A DNA stretch of 46,532 nt from an uncultured Lachnospiraceae bacterium. Its GTDB lineage: Bacteria > Bacillota > Clostridia > Lachnospirales > Lachnospiraceae. The notes beneath the pieces are model-generated. The model was given only the letters and a program-made list of their open reading frames with translations, was not told the DNA's origin and searched no databases. The DNA lies in the NCBI GenBank assembly GCA_902767015.1, contig CACXFV010000058.1:1-46532 (forward strand), in the 5' to 3' direction. Shown here in pieces: positions 34,315-42,598 of this stretch (the stretch's first letter is position 1; each line of letters opens with the position of its first letter). A program made the position numbers and the translations under genes.

Positions 34315-36382
34315 CCAATATTTAGAGATTTTTATTGATGAAACAAAAGAACATTTACAGAGCCTTAATGAACATCTGCTCATACTTGAGAAAGAACCGG
34401 AGAACATGGATACCATTAATGAGATATTCAGAGCGGCTCATTCATTAAAGGGTATGGCAGGTACCATGGGCTACATGAGAATGCAGAAATTGACACACCA
34501 GATGGAAAATGTGTTCTCGGAGATCAGAAACGGCAAGATGAAGGTAGCCCCGAATCTTGTGGATGTACTGTTCCAGTGTCTGGATGCATTGGAGAATTAT
34601 CTTGAATTGATTACGGAATCCGGTGATGAAGGAGATAATGACAACAAGCCGATTCTGAATGAATTAGAGGCAATACTCAACGGCGGTGCGGCACAGGCAG
34701 TCGAAGAGGCAAAGCCGGAGCAGGAAGAAAAAAAGGCAGAAGGCGATGGCAAGAAGGAAAAGTATAAGGATATGGTGTATGCTGATTTCGAGCAGCATGC
34801 GATAGAACAGGCGATAGAAGACGGACTGAATGTATATGCCATCACAGTCTATATAGATGAATCATGTCTGCTTAAGGCAGCGAGAGCTTTCCTTGTATTT
34901 AAGGGAATAGAGGAGATTGGTGAGGTTGTAAAATCGGAACCTTCTTCACAGGATATTGAGGATGAAAAGTTTGAGTTTGATTTTAGTATTTGTGTGATAT
35001 CGGAGCACCCTCTTCAGAAGGTAATTGATGTCATTCAAAATGTATCAGAGATACGGGATGTTGTGGGAGAGAAGCTCGACAAGGTGCCGGCAGCACCTAA
35101 GACAGAACAGCAGGAGGAAGAAAAGGCTGCAGAGGAGACACCTAAGGTTGATGAAAAGGCAGATGATAAGAAGCAGCCGGCAGCACAGAATACCAATGCA
35201 CAGCATAAGACAGGCGGCAAGCCGATTGTCAACAGATCAGTTCGTGTTGACATAGAAAAACTGGATGTATTGATGAATCTTGTCAGTGAGTTGATTATTG
35301 CCAAGAACGGCTTGGTATCCCAGAGTAATTCGGAAGGAATGCAGAACTCACATGCCTTTAATGAGCAGATAGAGTACTTAGAGAGAGTTACCACTAACCT
35401 CCATGAGTCTGTTATGAAGGTAAGAATGATGCCAATCGAGACAGTAACGCAGAAGTTCCCTAGAATGATCAGAGATTTAACGAAGAAGCTGAACAAGAAG
35501 ATGGAATTAAGCATGACCGGTGAAGACACAGAATTAGACAGAACCGTTATTGATGAGATTGGTGATCCCCTCATGCATCTGCTTCGTAATTCTGCCGACC
35601 ATGGTCTTGAATCTCCGGAAGTCAGAGCCCAGAGAGGTAAGCCGGAGGTGGGAAGTATCAGACTTGACGCTTATCAGGATGGTAACAATGTTATCATAGA
35701 GGTAGGAGATGACGGTAATGGTATTGATGTAGAGGCTGTTAAACGTAAGGCTGTTGAAAAAGGAGCTATTACCAATGAGCAGGCAGAGCTGATGTCTGAA
35801 AAGGAAGCCATTGATCTGTTGTTCAGACCAAGCTTTTCTACCGCTAAAGTGGTTTCGGATATTTCCGGAAGAGGTGTTGGTCTTGACGTTGTTAAGACTA
35901 AGATTGAATCATTAGGTGGTGAGATAGAGGTTAAGACAAGACTGGGAGAGGGAACAAAGTTTATTATCAAGTTGCCTCTGACCCTTGCTATCATACAGGC
36001 GCTTATGATTGAGCTGGGAAGTGAAAAGTATGCAATTTCACTTGAGAATATCCAGAGTATCGAGGATATACCTGCAACGGATATCAAATATGTACAGACA
36101 AAAGAAGTTGTTAACTTAAGAGGAACGGTAATTCCGATTATCAGGCTTGACGATGTACTTGACATAGAGCACACAGATGACGGTGAGAGCTTTACGGTGG
36201 TGATTGTTAAGAAGGGTGACAGACTGGCAGGTCTTGTCGTTGATAAACTGATTGGACAGCAGGAGATTGTTATCAAGTCACTCGGAAGATATTTAAGCGG
36301 CGTAAACAAGATCATTGGTGGTGCTACTATCTTAGGTGATGGTGAAGTTGCACTGATCCTTGATGTTAATACATTACTGTAA
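34304..36382 (+). CDS. cheA: Chemotaxis histidine kinase CheA
   Basis: CheA is the kinase that phosphorylates CheY and CheB. The P1 Hpt domain has the phospho-accepting His46 (FRAAHSLKGMAGTMGY). A Glu/Lys-rich linker precedes the P2 CheY-binding domain (about 157-250). A second linker (about 255-310) leads to P3 dimerisation (about 310-370), the P4 HATPase domain (N box HLLRNSADHGLE, G box ISGRGVGLDVVK) and the C-terminal CheW-like P5 (about 560-692). The length is 692 residues. The ATG has GGGGGTG upstream. Confidence 0.97.
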   Translation: MDVSQYLEIFIDETKEHLQSLNEHLLILEKEPENMDTINEIFRAAHSLKGMAGTMGYMRMQKLTHQMENVFSEIRNGKMKVAPNLVDVLFQCLDALENYLELITESGDEGDNDNKPILNELEAILNGGAAQAVEEAKPEQEEKKAEGDGKKEKYKDMVYADFEQHAIEQAIEDGLNVYAITVYIDESCLLKAARAFLVFKGIEEIGEVVKSEPSSQDIEDEKFEFDFSICVISEHPLQKVIDVIQNVSEIRDVVGEKLDKVPAAPKTEQQEEEKAAEETPKVDEKADDKKQPAAQNTNAQHKTGGKPIVNRSVRVDIEKLDVLMNLVSELIIAKNGLVSQSNSEGMQNSHAFNEQIEYLERVTTNLHESVMKVRMMPIETVTQKFPRMIRDLTKKLNKKMELSMTGEDTELDRTVIDEIGDPLMHLLRNSADHGLESPEVRAQRGKPEVGSIRLDAYQDGNNVIIEVGDDGNGIDVEAVKRKAVEKGAITNEQAELMSEKEAIDLLFRPSFSTAKVVSDISGRGVGLDVVKTKIESLGGEIEVKTRLGEGTKFIIKLPLTLAIIQALMIELGSEKYAISLENIQSIEDIPATDIKYVQTKEVVNLRGTVIPIIRLDDVLDIEHTDDGESFTVVIVKKGDRLAGLVVDKLIGQQEIVIKSLGRYLSGVNKIIGGATILGDGEVALILDVNTLL

Positions 36383-36395
36383 TGGGGGTGCCAAG

Positions 36396-36884
36396 ATGGA
36401 AACAAACAATAATAACAACATGGAAACAATTGAAGAAGTAAAACAATATATCGTAGTATGTGTCGGTGTGGAGCAATATGGAATCGACATAAGCTTCGTT
36501 GATAATATCGTAAGGATGCAGAAGATTACCAGAGTTCCAAAGTCAATCGCTTATTTTAACGGAGTCATTAATCTTCGTGGCGAGATAATTCCTATTATAA
36601 GCCTGAGAAGAAGATTTAATCTTGAGATAGATACTTTCACGGATAAGACAAGAATTATTATCTTGAGGACAGCACGTCAGGATGCCATAGGCATTATTGT
36701 GGATGAGGTAAAGGAAGTTATCAATTTAAAGGATGAAGATGTTGATAAACTTTCAACGGAAGCAGATATTGAAGGGGATGAGAATCAGACAAGATATATT
36801 TCAGGGGTAGGTAAAAATAAAGCAAATAACACACTGGTGTCGCTTTTGAACATTAATAATGTGATAGGTGATGAGCCGGCGTAG
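36396..36884 (+). CDS. cheW: Chemotaxis coupling protein CheW
   Basis: CheW couples receptors to CheA. It is a single CheW domain of 162 residues with QYIVVCVGVEQYGIDI, then YFNGVINLRGEIIPIISLR and IIVDEVKEVI. An Asn-rich N terminus (METNNNNNMET) precedes the domain. The ATG at 36396 follows GGGGGT by about 8 nt, 13 bp after cheA; the open frame extends back into cheA without an SD. Confidence 0.96.
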   Translation: METNNNNNMETIEEVKQYIVVCVGVEQYGIDISFVDNIVRMQKITRVPKSIAYFNGVINLRGEIIPIISLRRRFNLEIDTFTDKTRIIILRTARQDAIGIIVDEVKEVINLKDEDVDKLSTEADIEGDENQTRYISGVGKNKANNTLVSLLNINNVIGDEPA

Positions 36885-36899
36885 AAAGACAGGTGCATG

Positions 36900-37526
36900 A
36901 TGTCTAAGATAGACTTAAATGATTTGAGTAATATGCAATACGATGTATTGTCAGAAATTGGAAATATTGGTGCCGGTAATGCAACAACGGCATTGGCCAC
37001 CATGATTAATAAAAAGATTGATATAGGTGTGCCTCATGTAAAACTGGTGGATTTTAATCATATTTCTACCATCATCGGCTCTGAGGAGCAGGTGATGGTA
37101 GGTATCCTCTTGATGCTAAGTGGTGATATCAACGGAATGATGATGTTCCTTTTGGATGAGGTAATTGCAAAGAATCTTGTCAATGTATTAATGAACAGGG
37201 AAGAAGGCTCGGAGGTTGTATTTGACGAGATGGAGAAGTCAGCAGTAATGGAGGTAGGAAACATTATTGCGGGCGCTTATCTTAATTCGTTATCAATGCT
37301 AACAAATTTGACTATTGATGTATCAGTGCCGATGCTTCAGATTGATATGGCAGGCGCTATTCTTAGTGTTCCTGCAATTGAGTTTGGCAAAATAGGTGAC
37401 AGTGTACTGCTGATAGAGACAGAATTTGATGATGAGACGAGAAAAGAGGAGGCAATCAGAGGTTACTATATTTTGATTCCTGAGCTGGATTCCTATGAAA
37501 AAATTCTGGAATCGTTAGGTGTTTAG
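36900..37526 (+). CDS. cheC: CheY-P phosphatase CheC
   Basis: CheC dephosphorylates CheY-P and binds CheD. Both helical motifs have the full [DS]xxxExxN-x22-P pattern: DVLSEIGN and SAVMEVGN, each with Pro 22 residues later. The length is 208 residues. AGGTG (36891-36895) is 4 nt before ATG 36900 and 1 nt before ATG 36897, so 36900 is preferred. With FliY there are two CheC-type phosphatases in the cluster, as in Bacillus. Confidence 0.95.
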   Translation: MSKIDLNDLSNMQYDVLSEIGNIGAGNATTALATMINKKIDIGVPHVKLVDFNHISTIIGSEEQVMVGILLMLSGDINGMMMFLLDEVIAKNLVNVLMNREEGSEVVFDEMEKSAVMEVGNIIAGAYLNSLSMLTNLTIDVSVPMLQIDMAGAILSVPAIEFGKIGDSVLLIETEFDDETRKEEAIRGYYILIPELDSYEKILESLGV

Positions 37527-37529
37527 AGT

Positions 37530-38018
37530 ATGAAAGATATGATTAAGGTCGGTATGGCAGATATGAAGTTATGTGAGCCGCCTGACACGATTACGACTGT
37601 CGGGCTCGGCTCATGTGTCGGGATAGTGTTGTATGATATGAGAACAAAGCTATGTGGGATGATTCATATCATGCTTCCTGACAGTACGAAGATTAAGAAT
37701 AATGCTAACAGAGCGAAGTTTGCCGATACTGCGATAAATGATATGATAGAAAATATGAAAAAGAAAGGTTCTGTAAAACATAATATTGTTGCAAAGATTG
37801 CAGGCGGTGCACAGATGTTCGGCTTCGGCGGAGACAAAATGGATTCCATGAGAGTGGGAGAAAAGAATGTTGAAGCGGTAAAAAGCAATCTGTCAAAATA
37901 TGGTATCAGAATACTGGCGGAGGACACAGGACTGAATTATGGTAGAACCATAATATTTGAGCCGGCGACGGGAAAACTGATTATACATACCGTTGGAAAA
38001 TCGGAGAAGGTAATTTGA
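37530..38018 (+). CDS. cheD: Chemoreceptor glutamine deamidase CheD
   Basis: CheD deamidates receptor glutamines and stimulates CheC. The catalytic Cys29 (GLGSCVGIVLYD) and His46 (GMIHIMLP) are present, along with the KIAGGAQMFGF segment. The length of 162 residues is usual. It begins 3 bp after cheC, and the two partner proteins are therefore likely made in a fixed ratio. Confidence 0.96.
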   Translation: MKDMIKVGMADMKLCEPPDTITTVGLGSCVGIVLYDMRTKLCGMIHIMLPDSTKIKNNANRAKFADTAINDMIENMKKKGSVKHNIVAKIAGGAQMFGFGGDKMDSMRVGEKNVEAVKSNLSKYGIRILAEDTGLNYGRTIIFEPATGKLIIHTVGKSEKVI

Positions 38019-38051
38019 CACAGGGAAGAATCATTTTCGAGGAGAAGACAG

Positions 38052-38339
38052 ATGGACGACAGAACAAGATATATTCCTTCAATCGTAATGTTGTCAGCCG
38101 CACTTGTGAGCTGTGTTGCTACAATAATCTATAAGTATCCTACGAAAGATATCCTTATTATTGTATTGATAACGAGCATCGTTTTCTTCATTATAGGGCA
38201 GATTATAAGAAGAATTGCCCTGAAATATCTGATTGTGAGTACTGTGGAGGAAACCACGCAGGAGCAGGAGGAGAACAAAGAGGAAGGCGAAAAACAGAAT
38301 GCTTCAGACAGCAGTACACAGAATAATACTGCATCATAA
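38052..38339 (+). CDS. Small two-helix membrane protein of the fla/che cluster
   Basis: I do not recognise a named family. The 95-residue protein has two hydrophobic segments (about 8-26 and 34-52) with a short KYPTKD loop. A hydrophilic Glu/Gln/Asn/Ser-rich C-terminal tail (about 65-95) is probably cytoplasmic. It lies between cheD and fliA, where B. subtilis has no gene. The ATG is preceded by GAGGAGA. Conservation next to fliA in relatives would be needed to assign a motility role. Confidence 0.75.
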   Translation: MDDRTRYIPSIVMLSAALVSCVATIIYKYPTKDILIIVLITSIVFFIIGQIIRRIALKYLIVSTVEETTQEQEENKEEGEKQNASDSSTQNNTAS

Positions 38340-38395
38340 GAATGTGAGAATAAGTAAGAAGGTTATCAAAAAATATGTCTGAAAGGGGTGCGAAG

Positions 38396-39163
38396 ATGGA
38401 CGAAAGTGCCAAGAATAAACTATGGCTCGAATATGTAAAAAGCAAGAGCAGCGAATGCAGAGATCAGTTAATCATTGAGTATGCCCCTTTAGTAAAGATT
38501 GTTGCGGGCAGGCTTAGTGCATATCTGGGATATAATGTTGAATATGATGATTTAGTAGGTTATGGTGTATTTGGATTGATAGATGCCATAGATAAGTTTG
38601 ATTATGGCAAAGGTGTAAAGTTTGAAACTTATGCAAGTCTCAGAATCAGAGGCGCTATTCTTGACCAGATTAGAAAAATGGATTGGATTCCCCGTTCTCT
38701 AAGGCAAAAGCAAAAAAAGATAGATGCTGCCATGAGTAAAATAGAGAGTATGTATGGAAGGAATGCATCTGATGAGGAGATTGCCAAAGAGATTGGAATT
38801 GATACTGATGAATTACTCACCTGGCAGGGACAGGCAAAGATAACAAATGTGGTTTCGTTGGATGAATTTGTAGAGGCATCCGGTGAAAAAGAAGTTGGTT
38901 ATGCACAGAAGAATTCTTTTGAGCAGCCGGAGCATGTAGTCTTAAAGAACGAATTAAAGCAGCAGCTGATAGAGGCCTTGGATTCTCTTACGGAAAGAGA
39001 GAAGAAGGTGATTCTGTTGTATTACTATGAAGAATTGACATTAAAAGAGATTAGTGTGGTGCTGGAGGTTTCAGAATCAAGGATATCACAGTTGCATACG
39101 AAAGCCTTACAGAAGATGAAGGTTAAATTAGGCGACAGTATTAATATTATGTTTTCTGTATAA
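38396..39163 (+). CDS. fliA: RNA polymerase sigma factor FliA/SigD (sigma-28)
   Basis: This flagellar sigma factor transcribes late motility genes and, in Firmicutes, autolysins. Region 2 has the DDLVGYGVFGLIDAIDKFDY and FETYASLRIRGAILDQIR motifs. Region 3 follows, and region 4 ends with LTLKEISVVLEVSESRISQLH. The length is 255 residues. The ATG at 38396 lies 8 nt after AAAGGGG; ATG 38375 is in frame but precedes that SD. No flgM anti-sigma gene is in the window. Confidence 0.97.
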   Translation: MDESAKNKLWLEYVKSKSSECRDQLIIEYAPLVKIVAGRLSAYLGYNVEYDDLVGYGVFGLIDAIDKFDYGKGVKFETYASLRIRGAILDQIRKMDWIPRSLRQKQKKIDAAMSKIESMYGRNASDEEIAKEIGIDTDELLTWQGQAKITNVVSLDEFVEASGEKEVGYAQKNSFEQPEHVVLKNELKQQLIEALDSLTEREKKVILLYYYEELTLKEISVVLEVSESRISQLHTKALQKMKVKLGDSINIMFSV

Positions 39164-39200
39164 TGTGAGATGTATTTTCATATGTATGGGGGTGAATGAA

Positions 39201-40604
39201 ATGAGCCATGAAGAATATAAAGTCTGTTTTAAAGACGAATGTATGAAGATTATGGTTACTGACGATTTGATGACAGGATATATTTTGTTCTATGCTCCAA
39301 TTGAAGGCAGAAAGCCGTTTACCAAAGAAGATATCATGAATAACTTAAGAACCGCCGGTATTGCATATGGCATTGACGAAAAAGCCGTTGATGAGTATGT
39401 CAGTTCGCCGATATATGATGAGGACCTTTTGATTGCAAGAGGTCTTGAGGTGGTTCAGGGACAGAATGCATATATTGAGTATAAGTTCAACACAAATATC
39501 AGAATCAGACCGGAGCATAATCCCAATGGAACAGTTAATTTCCGTAAGCTGAATAATATAAGCCATGTGGAAAAGGGAGATTTGCTGGCAGAGCTGCATC
39601 CCGCCGTATTTGGCAAGGATGGCATTAATGTGTATGGTAAACCGGTGCCACCGGCAAAGGTGTCGCAGGCTGTGTTAAAGTATGGTAAAAATATATCAGC
39701 TTCTCAGGATAATTTAAGAATTTATTCCCTTGTCAATGGTCATGCCACATTAGAGAATGACAGAGTTTTTGTGTCGGATGTCTATGAAGTACCTTATGAT
39801 GTGGACAATTCCACAGGAGATATTGATTACAGTGGTTCGGTTGTCATCAATGGCAATGTGCGAACAGGTTTCAAGGTAAGGGCAACGGGTGATGTGGAGG
39901 TTATCGGAATAGTGGAGGATGCTGAGATAATATCCGGTGGTCAGGTGGTGTTGCATCATGGCATTCATGGAAGAATCAGAAGCCAGATTGTTGCCAAAGG
40001 GAATATTGTCAGCAAATTCATAGAGAATGCCAGAGTGTTTGCCGGAGGTTATATTGAGGCAGAGGCCATTATACAGAGTCAGGTATCAGCGAATGGAGAT
40101 ATTATCGTAAGTGGCACAAAAGGTTATATCAGGGGTGGTCACACGAGAAGTGCGGGGATTATCGATGCGAAGGTGGTTGGTTCAGACTTGGGGATTAGTA
40201 CCCTGATTGAGGTAGGTTTGAACCCGGCATTGCAGGATGAGATTGCCAGGTTAAAAGTAGCGATAGAAGAAAAAGAAGCAGAGGATAAGAAATACAGACA
40301 GCTGTATGAGGTTTTGAAGACGAGGTTAGAGAAGAATGTGATTAATGAGCAGCAAAAGAACATCTTAAAGAATGCGATTATCAGGATTGGTGAGTTGAAG
40401 AAGGAACTCCCGAAGCTGCGGGAGGACTTGAGTGAAAAGATGGAAAAAATTGACAATAATAAAGATTCTTTAATTATTGTGCGGGATAAAATCTATGTAG
40501 GTTCAAAGCTGGTTATTTTGGGGGAGACAAAGAACATTATGTCTCCGGATGGATTTTGTAAGTATATTAATGAAGATGGTGTGATAAAAAGTTTACCGTT
40601 GTAG
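39201..40604 (+). CDS. FapA (DUF342) polymerisation-domain protein
   Basis: The 467-residue protein begins with a DUF342/FapA N-terminal domain (about 1-160). A repetitive beta-helix region follows (about 165-320), with units such as GDVEVIGIVEDAEIISGGQV and VFAGGYIEAEAIIQSQV that resemble bactofilin-like right-handed helices. A coiled coil (about 340-420) and a short beta domain close it. FapA-type proteins in Vibrio affect flagellar assembly and polar targeting; the role here is inferred. The ATG at 39201 follows GGGGGTG by 7 nt, 37 bp after fliA. The gene is absent at this place in Bacillus. Confidence 0.85.
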   Translation: MSHEEYKVCFKDECMKIMVTDDLMTGYILFYAPIEGRKPFTKEDIMNNLRTAGIAYGIDEKAVDEYVSSPIYDEDLLIARGLEVVQGQNAYIEYKFNTNIRIRPEHNPNGTVNFRKLNNISHVEKGDLLAELHPAVFGKDGINVYGKPVPPAKVSQAVLKYGKNISASQDNLRIYSLVNGHATLENDRVFVSDVYEVPYDVDNSTGDIDYSGSVVINGNVRTGFKVRATGDVEVIGIVEDAEIISGGQVVLHHGIHGRIRSQIVAKGNIVSKFIENARVFAGGYIEAEAIIQSQVSANGDIIVSGTKGYIRGGHTRSAGIIDAKVVGSDLGISTLIEVGLNPALQDEIARLKVAIEEKEAEDKKYRQLYEVLKTRLEKNVINEQQKNILKNAIIRIGELKKELPKLREDLSEKMEKIDNNKDSLIIVRDKIYVGSKLVILGETKNIMSPDGFCKYINEDGVIKSLPL

Positions 40605-40627
40605 AATGAGAGGGCTGGTGATGACTT

Positions 40628-40957
40628 ATGATTAATCCGATTGAATTTTCGGGAATGATTCCAAGAACACAGGATGTGTCGACCTTAAAACAGAATGAAG
40701 ATGTGAGACCCCAGTTCGAACATGTGAATATACAGAACAAGACAGAGCAGGAGGCTGTGGTCAAGCACGAGCAGGTAAATGAAAAGGATAACGCTGACAG
40801 GGGAAAGAGTAACTATGATGCTAAGGAAAAGGGAAACGGTCAGTATTATAATATCAGAAGAAAAAAGGACACCAAAGGGAAATCCGGCAGAATAGAGGAT
40901 GAAGCGGATGGTGTTGTTATTAAAAAGAGTAAAAATATGTTTGATATCCAAATCTAG
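40628..40957 (+). CDS. Hypothetical protein, charged and probably disordered
   Basis: The 109-residue product is not a family I recognise. It begins MINPIEFSGMIPRTQDVSTL, then becomes very hydrophilic (Lys, Asp, Glu, Asn, Gln) and ends in KSKNMFDIQI. There is no signal peptide, membrane segment or Cys. The only hydrophobic clusters are at the two ends, as in adaptor or export-chaperone-like peptides, but that is only a suggestion. GAGGG lies upstream of the ATG. It sits between fapA and the SwrB-like gene, 23 bp after fapA. Confidence 0.65.
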   Translation: MINPIEFSGMIPRTQDVSTLKQNEDVRPQFEHVNIQNKTEQEAVVKHEQVNEKDNADRGKSNYDAKEKGNGQYYNIRRKKDTKGKSGRIEDEADGVVIKKSKNMFDIQI

Positions 40958-41014
40958 ATGGTTATCAGCCATGTGTTGGTGCATCAAAACTGTTGTAAAT
41001 AGAGAAGTGGTGTG

Positions 41015-41037
41015 GCGTTAAAACAGTGTTTTAGCGC
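41015..41037 (+). terminator. Hairpin before the SwrB-like gene (weak terminator or attenuator)
   Basis: GCGTTAAAAC (41015-41024) and GTTTTAGCGC (41028-41037) pair over 10 bp with one G-T pair around a 3-nt loop. The following TTATTAATA is only partly T-rich, so termination would be incomplete. The gap 40958-41075 has no promoter I can name. Confidence 0.4.
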
Positions 41038-41075
41038 TTATTAATATGTAAGAAAGGACAGGCATTAGTATTATC

Positions 41076-41861
41076 ATGGCAGGAATGGAGATATTTCTTA
41101 TTATTGTGGGAACTGTGACGATAATAGGAAGTTTTGTGTTTGCAGGTCGGTTGGAGAGTGCCGAAAAGAAAACCGGTAATGCACTTGATTTAATTGATGA
41201 GACAGAACTTCAAAAAAGAATCAATGAAGTTGTTGACGAAATACTTGATGAGAAGCTGGATACAACGGAAGCGAAGATTGATAAGATTATGAATGAAAAA
41301 ATCATGACAGTTGGTGAGTATTCCGACAATGTAATATCAGATATTGATAAGAATCATGATGAGGTAATGTTCCTGTATGGCATGCTGAATGACAAGGAGA
41401 AGGATGTAAAAAAGACACTTATTGATGTTGAGAATCTTAAGAGAAGTATCAATAACAATGAGATGAACGAAGAAAGCAGGAGGATAGAAGAGAGTGAGAA
41501 TCATATCAGATCAGAGGAAGAGGTTGTAAAAGAAGACAGTGCGGAAAGTGATGCAGGTGCTTTTTACAATCATTATCAGGATAAAGAGAGGGGCAGAAAC
41601 ACAAGGCGCAGTAATGAGCGAAAGAAAAAGAATGGGAAGAATAAAAAGCCTGCTGCAAATGATTCTAATGATAATAAAGATACCGGCACAAAAAAGGAAG
41701 GGGTTGCTCTTTCAGCAAAAGAGGTACAGGCTAAATCAAATAATAACGCGAGAATACTGAACTTATACCGGCAGGGCAAGGAGCCCATTCAGATTGCAAA
41801 AGAGCTTAAGCTGGGCATGGGAGAGGTTCGTCTGGTAATTGATTTATATAAGAACAGATAG
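41076..41861 (+). CDS. SwrB-like protein (DUF6115 family)
   Basis: The 261-residue protein has one N-terminal membrane helix (about 5-24) and a coiled-coil, highly charged middle. The C-terminal helix-turn-helix-like segment (IAKELKLGMGEVRLVIDLYK) resembles the end of B. subtilis SwrB. SwrB lies directly downstream of sigD in Bacillus and promotes type III export activation; gene order supports the match here. ATG 41076 has its nearest SD (AAAGGA, 41053-41058) 17 nt away. Two in-frame ATT codons (41064, 41070) sit nearer to it, so the start is not secure. Confidence 0.75.
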   Translation: MAGMEIFLIIVGTVTIIGSFVFAGRLESAEKKTGNALDLIDETELQKRINEVVDEILDEKLDTTEAKIDKIMNEKIMTVGEYSDNVISDIDKNHDEVMFLYGMLNDKEKDVKKTLIDVENLKRSINNNEMNEESRRIEESENHIRSEEEVVKEDSAESDAGAFYNHYQDKERGRNTRRSNERKKKNGKNKKPAANDSNDNKDTGTKKEGVALSAKEVQAKSNNNARILNLYRQGKEPIQIAKELKLGMGEVRLVIDLYKNR

Positions 41862-41898
41862 TGTTCACATTGCTAAATACTTTAGAATGGAGACCAGT

Positions 41899-42558
41899 AT
41901 GAAATTTAAGTATTATCTGAGAGGATTTGGAACAGGCGTATTATTTGCCACCATCCTGCTCATCATTGCCATTAATATTAAAGAAAATAAACCGGTGAAG
42001 ACGATGCCATCACAAAATCTTTTATCTGAGGGTCAGCAGGCAACAGATGAATTAGAAACAGAGAAAAATACTACTGAGGAAAGCACGACTCATACTGAGA
42101 AAGAGAGTACAGAAGACGAGACAACAGGCAACGATAGCGCAGTGACAGAAACCACAGAAGGAAACAACAACACGGAGACGGTAGAGGATGGACGTGTCTC
42201 GGAGACAGAGACTACTACTGAAATTCAGAATGAGACGAGCAGGGAGACAGACAACGGACAGGGAGGAACATCAGAGGATGAACCGACAACCGATTCTGAT
42301 GAGACACCACATGAACAACCCTCTGTAGAGCCGTCTTCAGTGGAGCAGCCTTCGACGGTAGAGGTTACCATTCAGAGAGGAATGACATCAAGAGCCGCAT
42401 CCGAGATGCTCTACGAGGAAGGTCTTGTTGATGATGCCTATGAATTTGATGAGTATATGCAGGAAAGCGGTCATGAATCGAGACTCAGAATAGGTATTTA
42501 TGAGATTACGAAGGGTGCCTCGTATGAGGAAATTGCCGATATTATCACCGGAAGTTAA
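41899..42558 (+). CDS. MltG-like protein lacking the catalytic domain
   Basis: The 219-residue protein has an N-terminal membrane anchor (about 9-29) and a long acidic Thr/Glu/Ser linker (about 40-155). The C-terminal domain of about 60 residues (VTIQRGMTSRAASEMLYEEG ... LRIGIYEITKGASYEEIADI) matches the LysM-like N-terminal domain of endolytic transglycosylase MltG/YceG. The catalytic YceG domain that would follow is absent; the frame simply stops after EEIADIITGS. ATG 41899 follows GGAG by 7 nt. It may bind glycan strands or a cell-wall partner rather than cut them. Confidence 0.75.
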   Translation: MKFKYYLRGFGTGVLFATILLIIAINIKENKPVKTMPSQNLLSEGQQATDELETEKNTTEESTTHTEKESTEDETTGNDSAVTETTEGNNNTETVEDGRVSETETTTEIQNETSRETDNGQGGTSEDEPTTDSDETPHEQPSVEPSSVEQPSTVEVTIQRGMTSRAASEMLYEEGLVDDAYEFDEYMQESGHESRLRIGIYEITKGASYEEIADIITGS

Positions 42559-42598
42559 TGGGACAAGAGGATGGGCAAGAGATTAGCAGGAGGCGTAA

